Below, one piece after another: positions 50,220 through 61,782 of a stretch of DNA of 64,000 nucleotides (its first letter is position 1; every line of letters starts with the position of its first letter). A program made the position numbers and the translations under genes. Source of the stretch: Eretmocerus hayati (lineage: Eukaryota > Arthropoda > Insecta > Hymenoptera > Aphelinidae); contig CM056743.1 in the NCBI GenBank assembly GCA_029851415.1, positions 89,812,501 to 89,876,500 of the forward strand, given 5' to 3'. Below the pieces are notes generated by a model. The model was not told the DNA's origin. It worked only from the letters and a program-made list of their open reading frames with translations, and did no database searches.

Positions 50220-50293
50220 TCCCTCGCGCGGGACTTGAACCTCGCAATCTCCGGTACTCCGGACCGGTGCCTTAGCCAATTAGACCACCGAGG
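50220..50293 (-). tRNA. tRNA-like sequence, copy 2
   Basis: CCTCGG...CGAGG acceptor, A-box-like TGGTCTAATTGGCTAAGGC, stem CCGGT/ACCGG with loop CCGGAGT, B box GGTTCAAGTCC. T-stem pairing is poor in the canonical register and position 33 is C, so it is probably a SINE-type promoter head related to tRNA-Arg(CCG) rather than a working tRNA. Confidence 0.5.
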
Positions 50294-50819
50294 CGATTGC
50301 GCATTCACTCGCTTGGGGAAGCCTTCTCTCATCTCTTGTGCCAATCTTTCGATGCGGTCAATCAAGGAACCATGACCATTCAAATATGCAAATTATACCG
50401 ATAAGGTAGATCTCATCGATATTTTGACTCTATCGCTCGATTTGATGGAATTATACATTTAATGGATGAATTTATCGTTCTTTCGAGCCACGTGTAATCA
50501 CCGCGCTCAGGCGGCGATCACAGTTTGACAAATGTCAAACTGCGACCTTCGAGGCTCCACTTTCATAGTGGCTGCATCACGAAGGGATTTTTTATTTTTT
50601 TGGATTTTTTACGGAACGATAAATTCATCCATTGGAACGATAAATTCATCCATTAAATGTAATTTCATCAAATGGAGCGATAGAGTCAAAATATCGATGA
50701 GATCTACCTTATCGGTATAATTTGCATATTTGAATGGTCATGGTTCCTTGATTGACCGCATCGAAAGATTGGCACAAGAGATGAGAGAAGGCTTCCCCAA
50801 GCGAGTGAATACGCAATCG

Positions 50820-50892
50820 CCTCGGTGGTCTTATTGGTTAAGGCGCCGGTCCGGAGTACCGGAGATTGCGAGGTTCAAGTCCCGCCCGAGGA
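50820..50892 (+). tRNA. tRNA-like sequence, copy 4, with Pol III terminator
   Basis: Best-preserved copy: acceptor CCTCGG/CCGAGG, B box GGTTCAAGTCC, discriminator A, then T6 at about 50897. Same loop oddities as copy 2. Anticodon cannot be assigned with certainty (GGA in the 5-bp-stem register). Confidence 0.5.
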
Positions 50893-51571
50893 AGAGTTTT
50901 TTCATCTCTTTGCCAATCATTCAATAAAAAATTAAAAAATCCAAAAAAATAAAATTTCCCTTCGTGATGCAGCCACTATGAAAGTGGAGCCTCGAAGGTC
51001 TCAGTTTGACATTTGTCAAACTGTGATCGCCGCCTGAGCGCGGTCATTACAAGTGGCTCGAAAGAACGATAAATCCATCCATTAAATGTAATTTCATCAA
51101 ATCGAGCGATAGAGTCAAAATATCGATGAGATCTACTTTATCGGTATAATTTGCATCATCTTCTGATTCATTTGAACCAATGCAAATAGTATCCCTTTCA
51201 ATAATGTCAGTATGGGTGGCGATTCTGATTCGATTATCAATCAAAACTTTGTATCCAACATTAGTGTACCCAATTGAAATTCCTAATACAGCATTCTTGT
51301 GCCATTTGGAAATTCTTTCAGCCTCTGGTATTCTAACAAAGACTTTACTTCCATACATTCTTGAATGTTCCACATTTGGTTTCATACCAGACATAATTTC
51401 AAAAAGTTTTTTATCTTAAAAATGTTCGCTAATGTTTTATTTTCCAAATAAGCAGCTGTCAAAATAACTTGAGGCCAATATTTTTTCTCCAGTTTTGCTT
51501 CATCTGATAAACATCTTGCTATCTCTATGATGGACCTGTTATATCTCTCTGCAGTTCCATTCAATTCATGA

Positions 51572-51923
51572 ACTAGCGGACTGCCTCGCTCGCTAACGCT
51601 CGCTCGGCTACATTTTGTTTGGTACTATCGTTTTCTAGGTGAATACCAAGTTTTCTTCTCACCCCATTCCACAATTCATACGATTGATTCAGAAAATCAA
51701 TGGTGCACTCGGGAACAAGGTGAACTGCAATGAGATATTGATTAGCGGCCATTCAAGACCTTTCGTCTCACTCGCATCTAATGGGTTATCCCATGAGTGC
51801 GAGTGACACGACAGATCTCGAACGGTCACTGGCCGTCACAGCCATTGCAGGTCACCTTGTTCTCGAGTGTACCAAATGAAGTGTAGCCGATCGAGCGTCA
51901 GCAAGCGAGGCAGTACCGCTAGT
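51572..51923. mobile_element. MITE truncating the copia integrase
   Basis: ACTAGCGGACTGCCTCGCT at 51572 and its near complement ending CCGCTAGT at 51923; the ~50-bp arms are followed by a second inner palindrome (CGGGAACAAGGTGA.../...CACCTTGTTCTCG). Copia sequence is not recognisable beyond it. Confidence 0.65.
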
Positions 51924-52289
51924 GATTACTGAACGGAGGGGAAAATAACGGAAGAATAATCTGAAGAGATGAAAAGACCATAAATTGGAGTTCTAATACA
52001 AAGATGGTTAGAAGATAATCAAAAGATGACGTTCAGATAGAGAGATAATCAGAAGATAACTTCAAGATAATTCCATATGATAAGATAAACTTAGATAAGA
52101 TAGGTTCTCAGATCCACGCGACATCGATGATTATCAAAGCCGATATAGGGTGCTGAAAGAACTATATACGAAGCGAAGGTGCTAAGTAGCGCCAGTCCGT
52201 CTCAAACCATCGTAGGGTGAGGTCGATGGCGCTCCTGATACTCAAGGAGTCACTTCGGGAGCTAAACACCAGAAGATACGAAAACAGTC

Positions 52290-53400
52290 AAGGAGGATCA
52301 TAGAAGGCTGCACTGGTAAGTAGTTACATTCATCTTTCAAATAATAGTAATTATAATATCAATCAATTATTTATCAATTAATAGGCATGGAATGTTTCAT
52401 CTCACACACACACACAAACGCACTCACACTCACTCACACATACATACACACACTCCCACACATATAAATTCAACTACACTTCACATTCCACGAACATGAA
52501 AATGAATTCAATCATTCTATAGAACAATAGTATGAAAAAAAAAAAATATATATATATATATAGATTTATTTATTTTGCAGCATCTATCAGTATAGCAAGG
52601 CGCTCTGCAAGTAGCTCACCATTAAGGCGATGCGGTCACCGTGCAACCCGGAAATTATATCTTATTTGGATGTAAATCAAAAAATTTTCTCGAAACGAAG
52701 TTGGAGACGATTTGTCCATTACGTATTATCATCTGAATTGTGGTGGACAACTCATTATTTGTCACGAATCACAAGGCTATCACTAATAAACGAGAATAAC
52801 TTGCCCGCGGGTACTTTTTAACCTACAAATTGGCACATTTTCGTTCACAAAACTCTCAAAATCTAGTCCGATTTGGGCCAAACGAAGAGTTATCCAGGCC
52901 AAGTTAGATGATAATAAAGCCTGGATAACTCGTCGTTTAGCCCATAATGGAAAAGATTTTGAGAGTTCTGTGAACAAAGTTCAGCGTGCACGGTGACCGC
53001 ATCGCCTTAAGGCCGCGAAGAAGATTGACTCACCACTGGGCTACTCAAGGATCATCATAGAAGGCTGCACTGGTAAGTGATAACATCGATATTCTAAATA
53101 ATATCAATCAATAATATTAATTAATAAACATGAAATGTTTCATTTCCCACACACACTTAGACTCACTCACTCAAATACACACACACACTCACACACATAC
53201 AAATTCAACTACCACGTACACTTCACATTTCTCTAACACACAAACAAATTTAATCATTCCGTGGAACAATAGTATAATATATATATATATATATATATCG
53301 GTTCATTTGTTTTGCAGCATTAATCAGTGGCAAGGCGCTCCGCGAGCAGTTCACCATTAAGGCCGCGAAGGAGAATGACTCGGCCACTGGAGAAGTCAAA
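52290..53400. repeat. Tandem duplication with conserved splice-like signals
   Basis: About 360 bp (52290-52650) recur at 53035-53375: GGCTGCACTG|GTAAGT, an AT- and CA-rich middle (variable microsatellites), then TTTTGCAG|CAT and GCAAGGCGCTC. The sequence around the GT and AG is better conserved than the middle, as for a duplicated intron with flanking exon ends. The exon-like parts have no recognisable protein. Confidence 0.55.
52622..53010. mobile_element. TTAA-flanked palindromic MITE, copy 2
   Basis: Element 52626-53006 with ends GGCGATGCGGTCACCGTGCA and its complement; perfect TTAA duplication (52622-52625, 53007-53010). The uninterrupted site ACCATTAAGGCCGCGAAG is present in the second duplicate at about 53352. 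The interior arms are also mirrored. Confidence 0.85.
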
Positions 53401-54343
53401 AAGTCTCAAACCTTGGGGCCAGCAGCGGTAAATAAGAATATAAAGCTAGTACAGTGAGGTAATAGTAACTTGAATATTGAATAAAATTCTAAAATTCTTG
53501 AAAATTTGAAGAGTTTGACTGAAATATTAGAGATTAAATATCATGATCTTGTGAATAGATGTGTAGCTAGAAATGTAGAACCATATGATACAACTATATT
53601 GAATTTCAAAATGTTGTACTAGAATGAATCCAAAATGCTAATAAAAATCCTAAAGAACGGGGAATTCACCCGTCCCTACCCCCTCGTGTCAATTTATTTT
53701 ACAAATATAAGATTCAGGTATCAATACAGGGAAACATTGAGTAAATGAAGATCATAGATTTTCTGATCAGGTTTCGAAGTTTTTTATTCTTTCAATCATA
53801 ATGGCAACCAATTCGCAGTTGGATATCATGTTCTAATTACATTCTCAAAAGACCACAACGATAGGACAGTTAGATTAAAGAGTTGGTAGATTTCCAATTT
53901 ATTACCAAATTTGCTCCAATTTGAATTCATAGAAAGACGTGACATATACATACGAAGAATCCAATACTTGACAATCGTCTGCGGAAGGGTGCCTTACAAA
54001 AGTGCTGAGGTATTGCCAAGTATTAGGTGTTCTTATTAGCTGACAGACGGATCCCAATATAGAATTTCAGCCCAATCGAATCCCTGTAATCCTGAGTCAT
54101 TCTACATACATCCTTTGAAGGTTCCCTGTTAGCAATGACTCATCCATAGAATTATTTATTCTATTGTAAGCTTAAAATTATGGGCTACGAACAGACATAC
54201 TCAGACTGTTTTAAAAAATCAAAATGTTTCATTAAAAGTAGCTGAAATACTTATCTCAATTCAATTTTTAAATATTCTCGAAAAAATTCTCTTCAAATCA
54301 TATAACATGATGATACTACATAAAGTATAGATATATATCACCC

Positions 54344-54375
<32 letters not shown>

Positions 54376-54960
54376 CTTTCAGATCGAGAGATATTGGTTC
54401 ATCAAAGTTGGATCAGATGAATTGTAGTTATAAAGAAATGATTGAAGTGATTTTAGGAATTTGGAATGTAGATTTCAGAAGTAATAATTGATTGGATTTG
54501 GACTTTTAGAAATGATCAATTTGACTTTAATAGTTTCAAGATGAATGGAATATTCGATTGTAAAATCTTCAGAAAATAATAGCGTATAATTAGAAAATGA
54601 GTTTTGGATTTATTTAAACCAAATTCTAATGTCTTGAACAAAATATGGAACCTTAATATCTAAATACAATTTGCGTGACTTAAAATTAGAGGAACTTACA
54701 GAACTACTCGAGAGATGATACTCTTCGAGGCAGGAACGTATAAGCAGGTGAGAGCAAATTCGGAGGTGGCCTTAATCAGCTGAGGCGGATAACGTCGGCC
54801 TACTTTTCGACGGGATCAAATCAAGCTTACGAGTCCGCACTTCTATATGACTTTATCGTGCGTTTTCTACGCGCACTTAGGTGAGTTTGAGTGACTTTGG
54901 GACACACGCAGCCTACTACTGGCAGAGCTTTGTCACAGACTAAATCGAAGAATGAATGTT
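53400..54960. other. AT-rich, no gene
   Basis: No frame longer than 60 codons; a (TA)n run at about 54340-54372. Nothing else recognised. Confidence 0.5.
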
Positions 54961-55029
54961 GATGTTCCAATTTATACGTGCGGACACAAGTTAATTTTGA
55001 TGATTCGACTGAAAAAATGATTTTAAAAG

Positions 55030-55155
55030 TGTTCTACTTAAGATTGTATCACATGTAACACATGTGTTACAATGCTGGCAGAGCTCTTTGTTGAATTTCT
55101 CATGGTCTGTTACACATGTAACATTTACATGTAACATGTGTAACATCCAGTTACT
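55030..55155. repeat. TGTTACA/TGTAACA palindrome cluster
   Basis: Repeated ACATGTAACACATGTGTTACA-like blocks of 8-10 bp, each palindromic. Related motifs recur at 56280-56600, 58770-58920, 58985-59060 and 60770-60905. Confidence 0.7.
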
Positions 55156-55528
55156 GGCTAATGCTTTGATTCTGCTGATTTACTGACCTGCTTACACGTT
55201 CTCTGCTGATCAAGTCGAAATAATATTTCTCCATGTTGAGAAACATTATTTCAACTGTTGCATCGTCTGGGACTCCACGCCTCCCCTGTCAGTCCATTCT
55301 CGTCCCGAGAATGTGACCGGGCCGGCAGAATTTGAAAAATGATATATACAAAATATTTTCATGCTAAGTTTCCTAAAAAATAAATTTCTCTAGTTGTGGA
55401 TGATCAAATCTACAGTAAGTTTTTGTTAAATAATGGATAGAACTTTGATGTTTATATATTTTGGGAATATTCGGACTCGTGATATTTCCAGTGTATGTGT
55501 GAGGTCGTGTGCATGTATGTGTGCGTAT

Positions 55529-57311
55529 CTATGGAGGCGTACGTGTGACTATTCTGTCGAGGTTTATTGTTGTTACGGTCTTACACCTCATACACTTGAA
55601 TTCGCTAACCTCGAATTTTCTTATACATGAATACTCAATTTGGTTCTTACCGCAGCCCTTGCACGGTAACCACCTCGTTGGGAGTCCATCATGGTAATGC
55701 CTACACAAATAACACCAGAGGCCTTTGAGTTTTCTGCTCCTTTTATTCTCCCTATGTTTCTGAGTTCTCCGCTTCTGATTTGCTTTCTTCTTTTCCGCCT
55801 TTTGTTGTTCAGAGCTTACATATGACAGGTAGAAGGTCGTAGTTTCTGGTTCCCTAATATCGCTATAGTTATTATCCATGGCCCTGTTAGGTTCATCTTC
55901 CGGTTCTTGCGATTGAGTGCAAGCTGCAATTTCTTGCGACATGACGATGAGCGGATCAGTATCCATCCTTTCCTCTGGGTGTGGTGGAAGCAAGATGTTT
56001 TGATTCTCCAATATCTTTGATAGTGATGAATTCATATTGAGGTGTGTTCTCATTGCTTGAGTGTGGTTTGCAGATGATGTATTGAGCCCCTGTTAGAGGG
56101 GCATCACTCAATATTCGCAGACGGGGTACTCGTGGCGCTTGTTGTTCGCTTGTGCCCTGCGTTGGGGACCGAGCCATTTGGGCATCCGTATCGGGACGGT
56201 CTTCTCTGTTTGGTGGTGTTACACTCGACGTAGTTGTCGGAGAGCCATGCGGTGCGGCGACGACGGGAAGTATTGTGGGTAACATACTCACCGTGTCGTC
56301 CGCTATGCTAGCTGCGCGCGCCGAGTGTAACACGTTGCCACGTGTGTCTGTCGCAGCGGACGTTTCTCCTCGAGCAGGTAGCCTGGCGAGGGGGCGGAGG
56401 TGGGTGGTATTGTATGTAACATACTGGTTGTGTCGTCAGCTAGGCACGCCGTGCTCATTGAGTGTAACATACCACGTGCTTGTGTTACAGCGGTCGCTTG
56501 TGGAGTATCCTCAGGAGAGCGACGTGGCGAGGGGGCAGGCGGCGGTGTAGCCAATACCCCACCTGTTGCACCCTGTAACATCATGTTACACACGCTCGGG
56601 GTATGGGCAGATTCCCTTGGACTTGTCACTGGTTCACAAGGAAAGTTCATTTCACTATCACTTGTGTGGCAAGCTTTAATACCACGCGTATAGTGTTCGC
56701 TCATCATGCAGTCCATCACATTCCTTACAGAGACACTTGCATCCCGCACTCCCTGAATAGTTTGTGTTGTGCTAGTAGTATTATTCTCGTTGGTTTAGGT
56801 GTTTGATGATGAAAAAAGCAGTAATAGGTACACCCTGCTGTCATTGTCTTCAATGCCATACAAATTGAGGAAGGCCCTATATAATTCTACTGATTTCTCC
56901 AATTTATCGATTTTCATAATGAGATCCTGTCGGGCTGCATTGAACAGCACTTTAGCCATTCTCACATGCTCCTGGTTGTTATCTAGGAGGATTTTGAAGT
57001 TAGTATTCAAGATATCGAGGTGGTGTTCCATTTCACTGTGATTTTTTGCGCACGAGGTACTAATCTTGAATGGCTCATTAGCACCCTGTGCATTAGGCCT
57101 CTATCCAATGATGTCGGTAAGTGTTATGTTAAAATTTAGCTTCAAACGGTCCTGGTATTGCCATCTCTTGGTTGCATGTGGTTAGCGAGTGCATTATCGA
57201 CTGCAGTAGATCGGGAAAAGGGAATGGTGGCGTTATCTCTTGTTCACTTGTATAGTGCATGTGCCACGCCCTGATCCATCGGGCTTTGGAACGTCCCGGC
57301 GCATTCTTCAT
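55529..57311 (-). CDS. Possible spliced gene with Cys-rich C-terminus
   Basis: Minus-strand frames in series: 57311-57129 (60 aa, from ATG), about 57100-56835 (helical, IDKLEKSVELYRAFLNLYG), 56749-56303 (acceptor CTATTCAG before GVRDASVSVR; Pro/Ser-rich with a repeated MLHS...ADDT unit), 56333-55956 and 56053-55529. The last has a basic KKKxNQKRRxQKHRENKR block and WCYLCRHYHDG...PCKGCGK...CIRKF...KCMRC, four Cys pairs that look zinc-binding. Exon joints between the last three frames were not resolved. No family recognised. It may be a host gene or part of an unidentified element; conservation of frame across parts is the main support. Confidence 0.35.
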
Positions 57312-57399
57312 GTTCTGCGCTAACCCGCTGGAACGTAAATTTCTTATGGCCCTGTACCGATGACTTGACGGGTTTTGTAAATTCGTTCGATTATGTGTA

Positions 57400-58480
57400 T
57401 TTGTGATTGTTGTATGAATGTATTATATAATATTAATACAACTAAATTGAAATTTCAGATTAGTCCCAATTCAAAGAAAATTTCAAACTGATCTTTCAAG
57501 TAAGAAATGCTGCAACTTGACAATAATATTCAAAATCCATTTTTGGAATGTGAAATTTTCAATATCACTTAATGCCAACCACAACTAGCTGGTTTTCCAT
57601 CCGGAACATGATGAAACTATGACAATTGAACATTTCGGATTATTAAGACTAAATAAAATATTACATATATATCGGTATATGTTATATATATATATAGATA
57701 TATGCTCATCATACGAATATAATATGAGTATAATATATAATGTATAAAAAGAAATGTTATATATATATAAATATACGGGTATATACGCATCATCAATAAT
57801 ATAGCTCCAGAATCGTGGATCCTTTTTTTTCTTTGGTCTTATAAAATTTGCATACGTGCTATCATTATTCATAATTATTTTCCCGAAAATGATGTTCCTT
57901 GAAGAATATTGTATATCTTATAGTCGTGAGAAAACTCATATAATTTTGATGAATAATTATTTATCATTATCTCAAAGGTATATACAACTATTATTAATGA
58001 GAATTTTCACCAATATCATAAAATACAAACCAATCGAACAAGTTCTTGCTACTATAGGGGATAATTTAAAAATTCCCTACAGCAAATTTTATAATTTTGG
58101 GAATCTTGAGCAATGAAAATAAATATGAGTTTACAGCTTGCCTCATGTTCTAACTCATATCTAGTCTTCCTTTTTCGGGTAAGTAATGAACTATCGCACA
58201 TATTTCTGATTCTAAAGTCATTCTTTTCTTATAGCCCTAATAGATAATTATCATTTTCCTAAAATCAAAAAGCTCAATCGTTCCTGAATATAGTACTTTT
58301 GGTAATCTGGAATTATTTTGTTGGAATAAGGTGCCATTAGGTCTATGCATGTGAATTTGGGAAGACTTTGAGGTGCAACTGAATTGTGCTGACGCTGCAT
58401 TAGAAACTTGACTCTCCCAAGTTCCTTAATAGTCAGTTTGTCGTGGTCTGGTATGTCGGGGCGGAATTTAGTGTAAATGG
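57400..58480. other. AT-rich with TATATA microsatellites, no gene
   Basis: Several TATATATA runs (57660-57780). The 86-codon frame at 57856 is AT-biased and featureless. Confidence 0.45.
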
Positions 58481-58764
58481 TTCGTTTATTCAGTGATTGT
58501 CAATATTGTCCAGTCAATCATTATGAGACGGAAAATTTTCAATTCTAGAGGAAGAGTATGGAGCGTTAATGCTACGTGATACCGCGGCCACGATATCAAT
58601 GGGTAAATGTGAGTTACTTCAGAATACTTAACGTGGAAATTTGAAACGTACGCTTTGGAATAATTGCAATTTTCAGTTTGACAGTCGAAAAAAAATGTTT
58701 TGTTGACAAACATTGGGAGTGACAAATCATGCTAGGTTTGAGATGAATCGTGTGTGAGTGTACA

Positions 58765-58920
58765 ACAGGTCAACAGAGTGTTACACAGGTAACAGGATGT
58801 TATATGAGTTACCGGAATTACAAAGTGTAACATGGCTAACAGCAAGTTACAGCAATAACAAGTGTTACAGGGGTAACAGGAAGTTACGGGAGTAGCACAG
58901 TGTTACATGAGTTACAAAAC
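58765..58920. repeat. TGTTACA(n)GTAACA minisatellite
   Basis: GTGTTACA, GTAACAGG and AAGTTAC motifs alternate every 17-20 bp. Confidence 0.7.
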
Positions 58921-59189
58921 TCGAACGTGTGATTTAATACCTTTTTGAGACTGATATGGATTTTACGGAAGATTGTTCATGGGGAGCGTGATAAGGGGTA
59001 ACACGCCGTTGCAGGGGTAACAAACTATTCCAGCAGTAACAGAGTGTTCCATGAATTACAAAACTCAAGTCGTGTTTCTGAGTTATCCGAAGGTATTTGC
59101 GAAACCATGCAAGAAATTTGGAAGTTATGAATATTAACGCGCCACGAAAGGATAAGTTTATGTTGTTCGGATGAATTTCTTGAAAATAG

Positions 59190-60524
59190 ACCAGCGCACG
59201 GTGTTCCTGAAGCGCTCGAAAGTTTTGCAAAAATGACGGAGAAAACTGGATACGCTATCATCTTCCTCTCGTTTTCCCGTTTAAGAATCCGTTTCGACCG
59301 AAATCGGATCTGCTTTGACATTAATATGCGGGGGAAAATGTGGAAACCCCATATGATCACGTGTATTTTGGTTAGCCTTGATAATAACTCGGCGGGCAAA
59401 GATATAGCCAGTTTCTGATTCAATGTTTCTGGGCAGGTTACAGGAGAAGTAACTTGTATTTTCATAGCAAATTTTCCGTAGAATTAGCTGGTCAAACTCA
59501 TTTTTTGATATCTGGAATCGTTTTTAAGATGCGGAGGAAATGGCGCGAGAACTGTCAGCAGAACTCGATCTGGCAGCAACGCTTGGGCTCATGAGTGCAT
59601 TCGGCAACAGAGTATGGAGGTCTAAATAACGGGCTGATTCATCATTTCCTGACGTATATTCTCATGTAAAATCCAAATTTGAGGTCCGTTTCGATCCTAC
59701 TTCCTAGGTTACCATTTGAACTCCGGAAAACTACCAAGATTTCCCAAGATCCATCAAAATTCCGCAGAACATAAGTTGGAGAAGTAGGTTTGAGGTACAA
59801 TCTAGGTATGTTTTCAGATTATTTTACCTTTGTGATCATATTCAGCAGACTAAGCAAACTCGAACGAACTCTCTGCGGAGATGTCCTGTCTCGTTGCAGA
59901 AAAATACCTCCTTGATCGAGATAGACTGGGAAACTTGGCTGAGAATCGAAAAAGTGATGGATCTTGGGAAATCTTGGTAGTTTTCCGCAGTTCAAATGGT
60001 AACCTAGCAAGTAGGATTGAAACAGACTTCAAACTTGGATTCTACATGGAGATGTCAAGGAATAATGAATCAGTCCGTTATTTAGACCTCCATATCCTGT
60101 TGCCGAATGCGCTCATGAGCCCAAGCGTTGCTGCCAGATCGAGTTCTGCTGACAGGTCTCGCGCCATTTCCTACGCATCTTAAAAACGATTCCAGATATC
60201 AAAAAATGAGTTCGACCAGCTAATTCTACGGGAAATTTGCTATGAAAATACATGTTTCTTCTCCTGTAACCCGCCCAGAAACGTTGAATCAGCAACTGGC
60301 TATTTCTTCACCCGTCGAGTCATTATCAAGGCTAACCAAAATACACGTGATCATATAGGGTTTCCACACTTTTCCCTGCATAGTAATGTCGAAGCAGATC
60401 CGATTCCGGTCGAAACGGATTCTTAAACGGGAAAACGAGAGGAAGATGATAGCGTATCCAGTTTTTTCGTCGTTTTTGCAAAACTTTCGAGCGCTTCAGG
60501 AACACCGTGAGAGTGGTCCTGTAT
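59190..60524. mobile_element. 1.3-kb palindromic element
   Basis: The left arm (59190-59765) is mirrored by the right arm (about 59935-60520): AACACCGTG, CGAGCGCTTCAGG, the GATCTTGGGAAATCTTGG block and others occur as reverse complements, with about 170 bp of unique centre. TGTTACA minisatellites lie close outside both ends. Frames of 98-146 codons in it are mirror-image artefacts. Confidence 0.8.
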
Positions 60525-60769
60525 AATTTAGAGATTGGTCTTGACGTCTCCGGGATTGCACGAGAAAAAGTTGAGAGTTATGGGTGAATTCTTTCTCACG
60601 AAGGGTTCGGAATTCCAATGATGCAGGAGTTGGATCCGAGTTCTGAGCAAATTTCTCCCTATTACTCGAGATTTTGAATGGCTCAAAAATGAACTGTGAG
60701 GAACGTTCCATCCATGGATCAATTTATATACGGAATCCAAACTCCATTGAGATTTGCAATGAATCGTAT

Positions 60770-60905
60770 GTGATGTTACAAGAGTAACAGAGTGTTACAG
60801 GTCAACCGAGTGTTACAGGGGTATCAAGGTGTTACAGCTGGAGTTGGGTGTTACATATGTAATAGGATGTTACATATGTAATCTCCCATGATGGGATGTT
60901 ACACA
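60770..60905. repeat. TGTTACA minisatellite, third block
   Basis: GTGTTACAG and ATGTTACATATGTAATA motifs repeated roughly every 17-20 bp, as at 58.8 kb. Confidence 0.65.
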
Positions 60906-61782
60906 TGTGCGATACGTGGTCGTCAGAGTGTGCTTGTCGGATTTTCTCCGGAACTCGTCGTGTGGAATTTTAACACCAATAATACTCCATCCTTGAGAGA
61001 ACGAAATTTATTTCGTCGTCTATTTGATCATTGATTCGAAGATTTGAGATTTGAGTTCTTTTGAAGAATACGGAATAGAATGATGTTGGATTGATTAATC
61101 TCCATCGAGCATATGGAGTTCAGAAACATACCTTAAGAGTTGCAAAAACTTAATACGCCATCATTAGGGATTAAATTTTGATCTCTCAATGGGCACTACG
61201 AAATCGAAGGAGTCTACTTTCGCATAATTTCGTTGGCGGCTTGGATTCCCTGGATTCTGAACACAGAAAAGGAAAGGATTGTGGCGGAATTCCTTCGCCA
61301 GAGGTTCGAGGTGTTAGTTGTACTTGAATGGTGCTTATATTTTGAAATGACCTCTCCATTGAACTTCTAAATGGTTGAGAGTGACCTGTTCTGAGTGACA
61401 CGTACTTTGAAAGAGTGTTTCCCGATGAGCATTTAGAGATGGAATAAGGTTGGAACCTCCTTCGTATCTTTGATTTGAAGGAACTTTTGAGATATTCATC
61501 AAATGATCGTTCCCGGTCAATGAATCTTGAAGTAACTGTGTTGAAACGATTTGCATCTGTGTAAGAGAGGGGTGTCACAGAGTCTCGTGGTGTGGTTGAG
61601 ACATGGAGGAGTATGTCATTTTCAATATTGCTTGGGTTTTCAAAGGTGATGGGCGTCTCAGAGTCGATTGGCAGATGTATCTGCTCGGGACACTGGTTGA
61701 GTGAGATGTTATCACTCGTGGTATCTGTTGGTTCACGTCTATTATCGTCGCCATGAGGTATGATGTCAGAAGATATTGGCGT

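Larger units (their letters stand above)
48733..51169. mobile_element. tRNA-bearing repeat cluster with 14-bp target duplication
   Basis: Insert 48747-51155, flanked by TCATCTTCTGATTC on both sides; removing it restores the acidic copia linker frame. It contains a ~430-bp unit repeated: copy 1 48755-50024 (interrupted by a MITE), copy 2 50025-50456, a truncated copy 3 50457-50612, and an inverted copy 4 about 50636-51093. Each unit begins TTAATGGATGAATTTATC, has the palindrome TTTGACAAATGTCAAA, an AT-rich tract and a tRNA-like gene. The size of the duplication suits L1-type retroposition, as for SINEs. Confidence 0.75.
36597..51571 (-). pseudogene. Ty1/copia retrotransposon, fragmented by later insertions
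   Basis: The minus-strand pol remains in four pieces: integrase and acidic linker (51571-51156: NGTAERYNRSIIEIARC, then GSNESED), reverse transcriptase (48746-47843: IYIIIFVDDLLICCKNKSKI with the FVDD catalytic pair, YLGINI), RT end/RNase H (47527-46874: YVDADWAGDSTDRRSTTG, KSTKQ, YAEYVAL), and the C-terminal tail (36683-36597: AEIFTKALGR). Frameshifts and stops in the RT show it is dead. The breaks are a 10-kb foldback element, a 315-bp palindrome and a 2.4-kb tRNA-bearing cluster; joining the flanks restores the usual copia order at each. Truncated at 51571 by a MITE; gag and 5' LTR absent. Confidence 0.85.

Noticed and set aside
59025..59465. 146-codon leftward ORF
   Set aside because: Lies across a palindrome arm; the mirror arm gives matching artefact frames.
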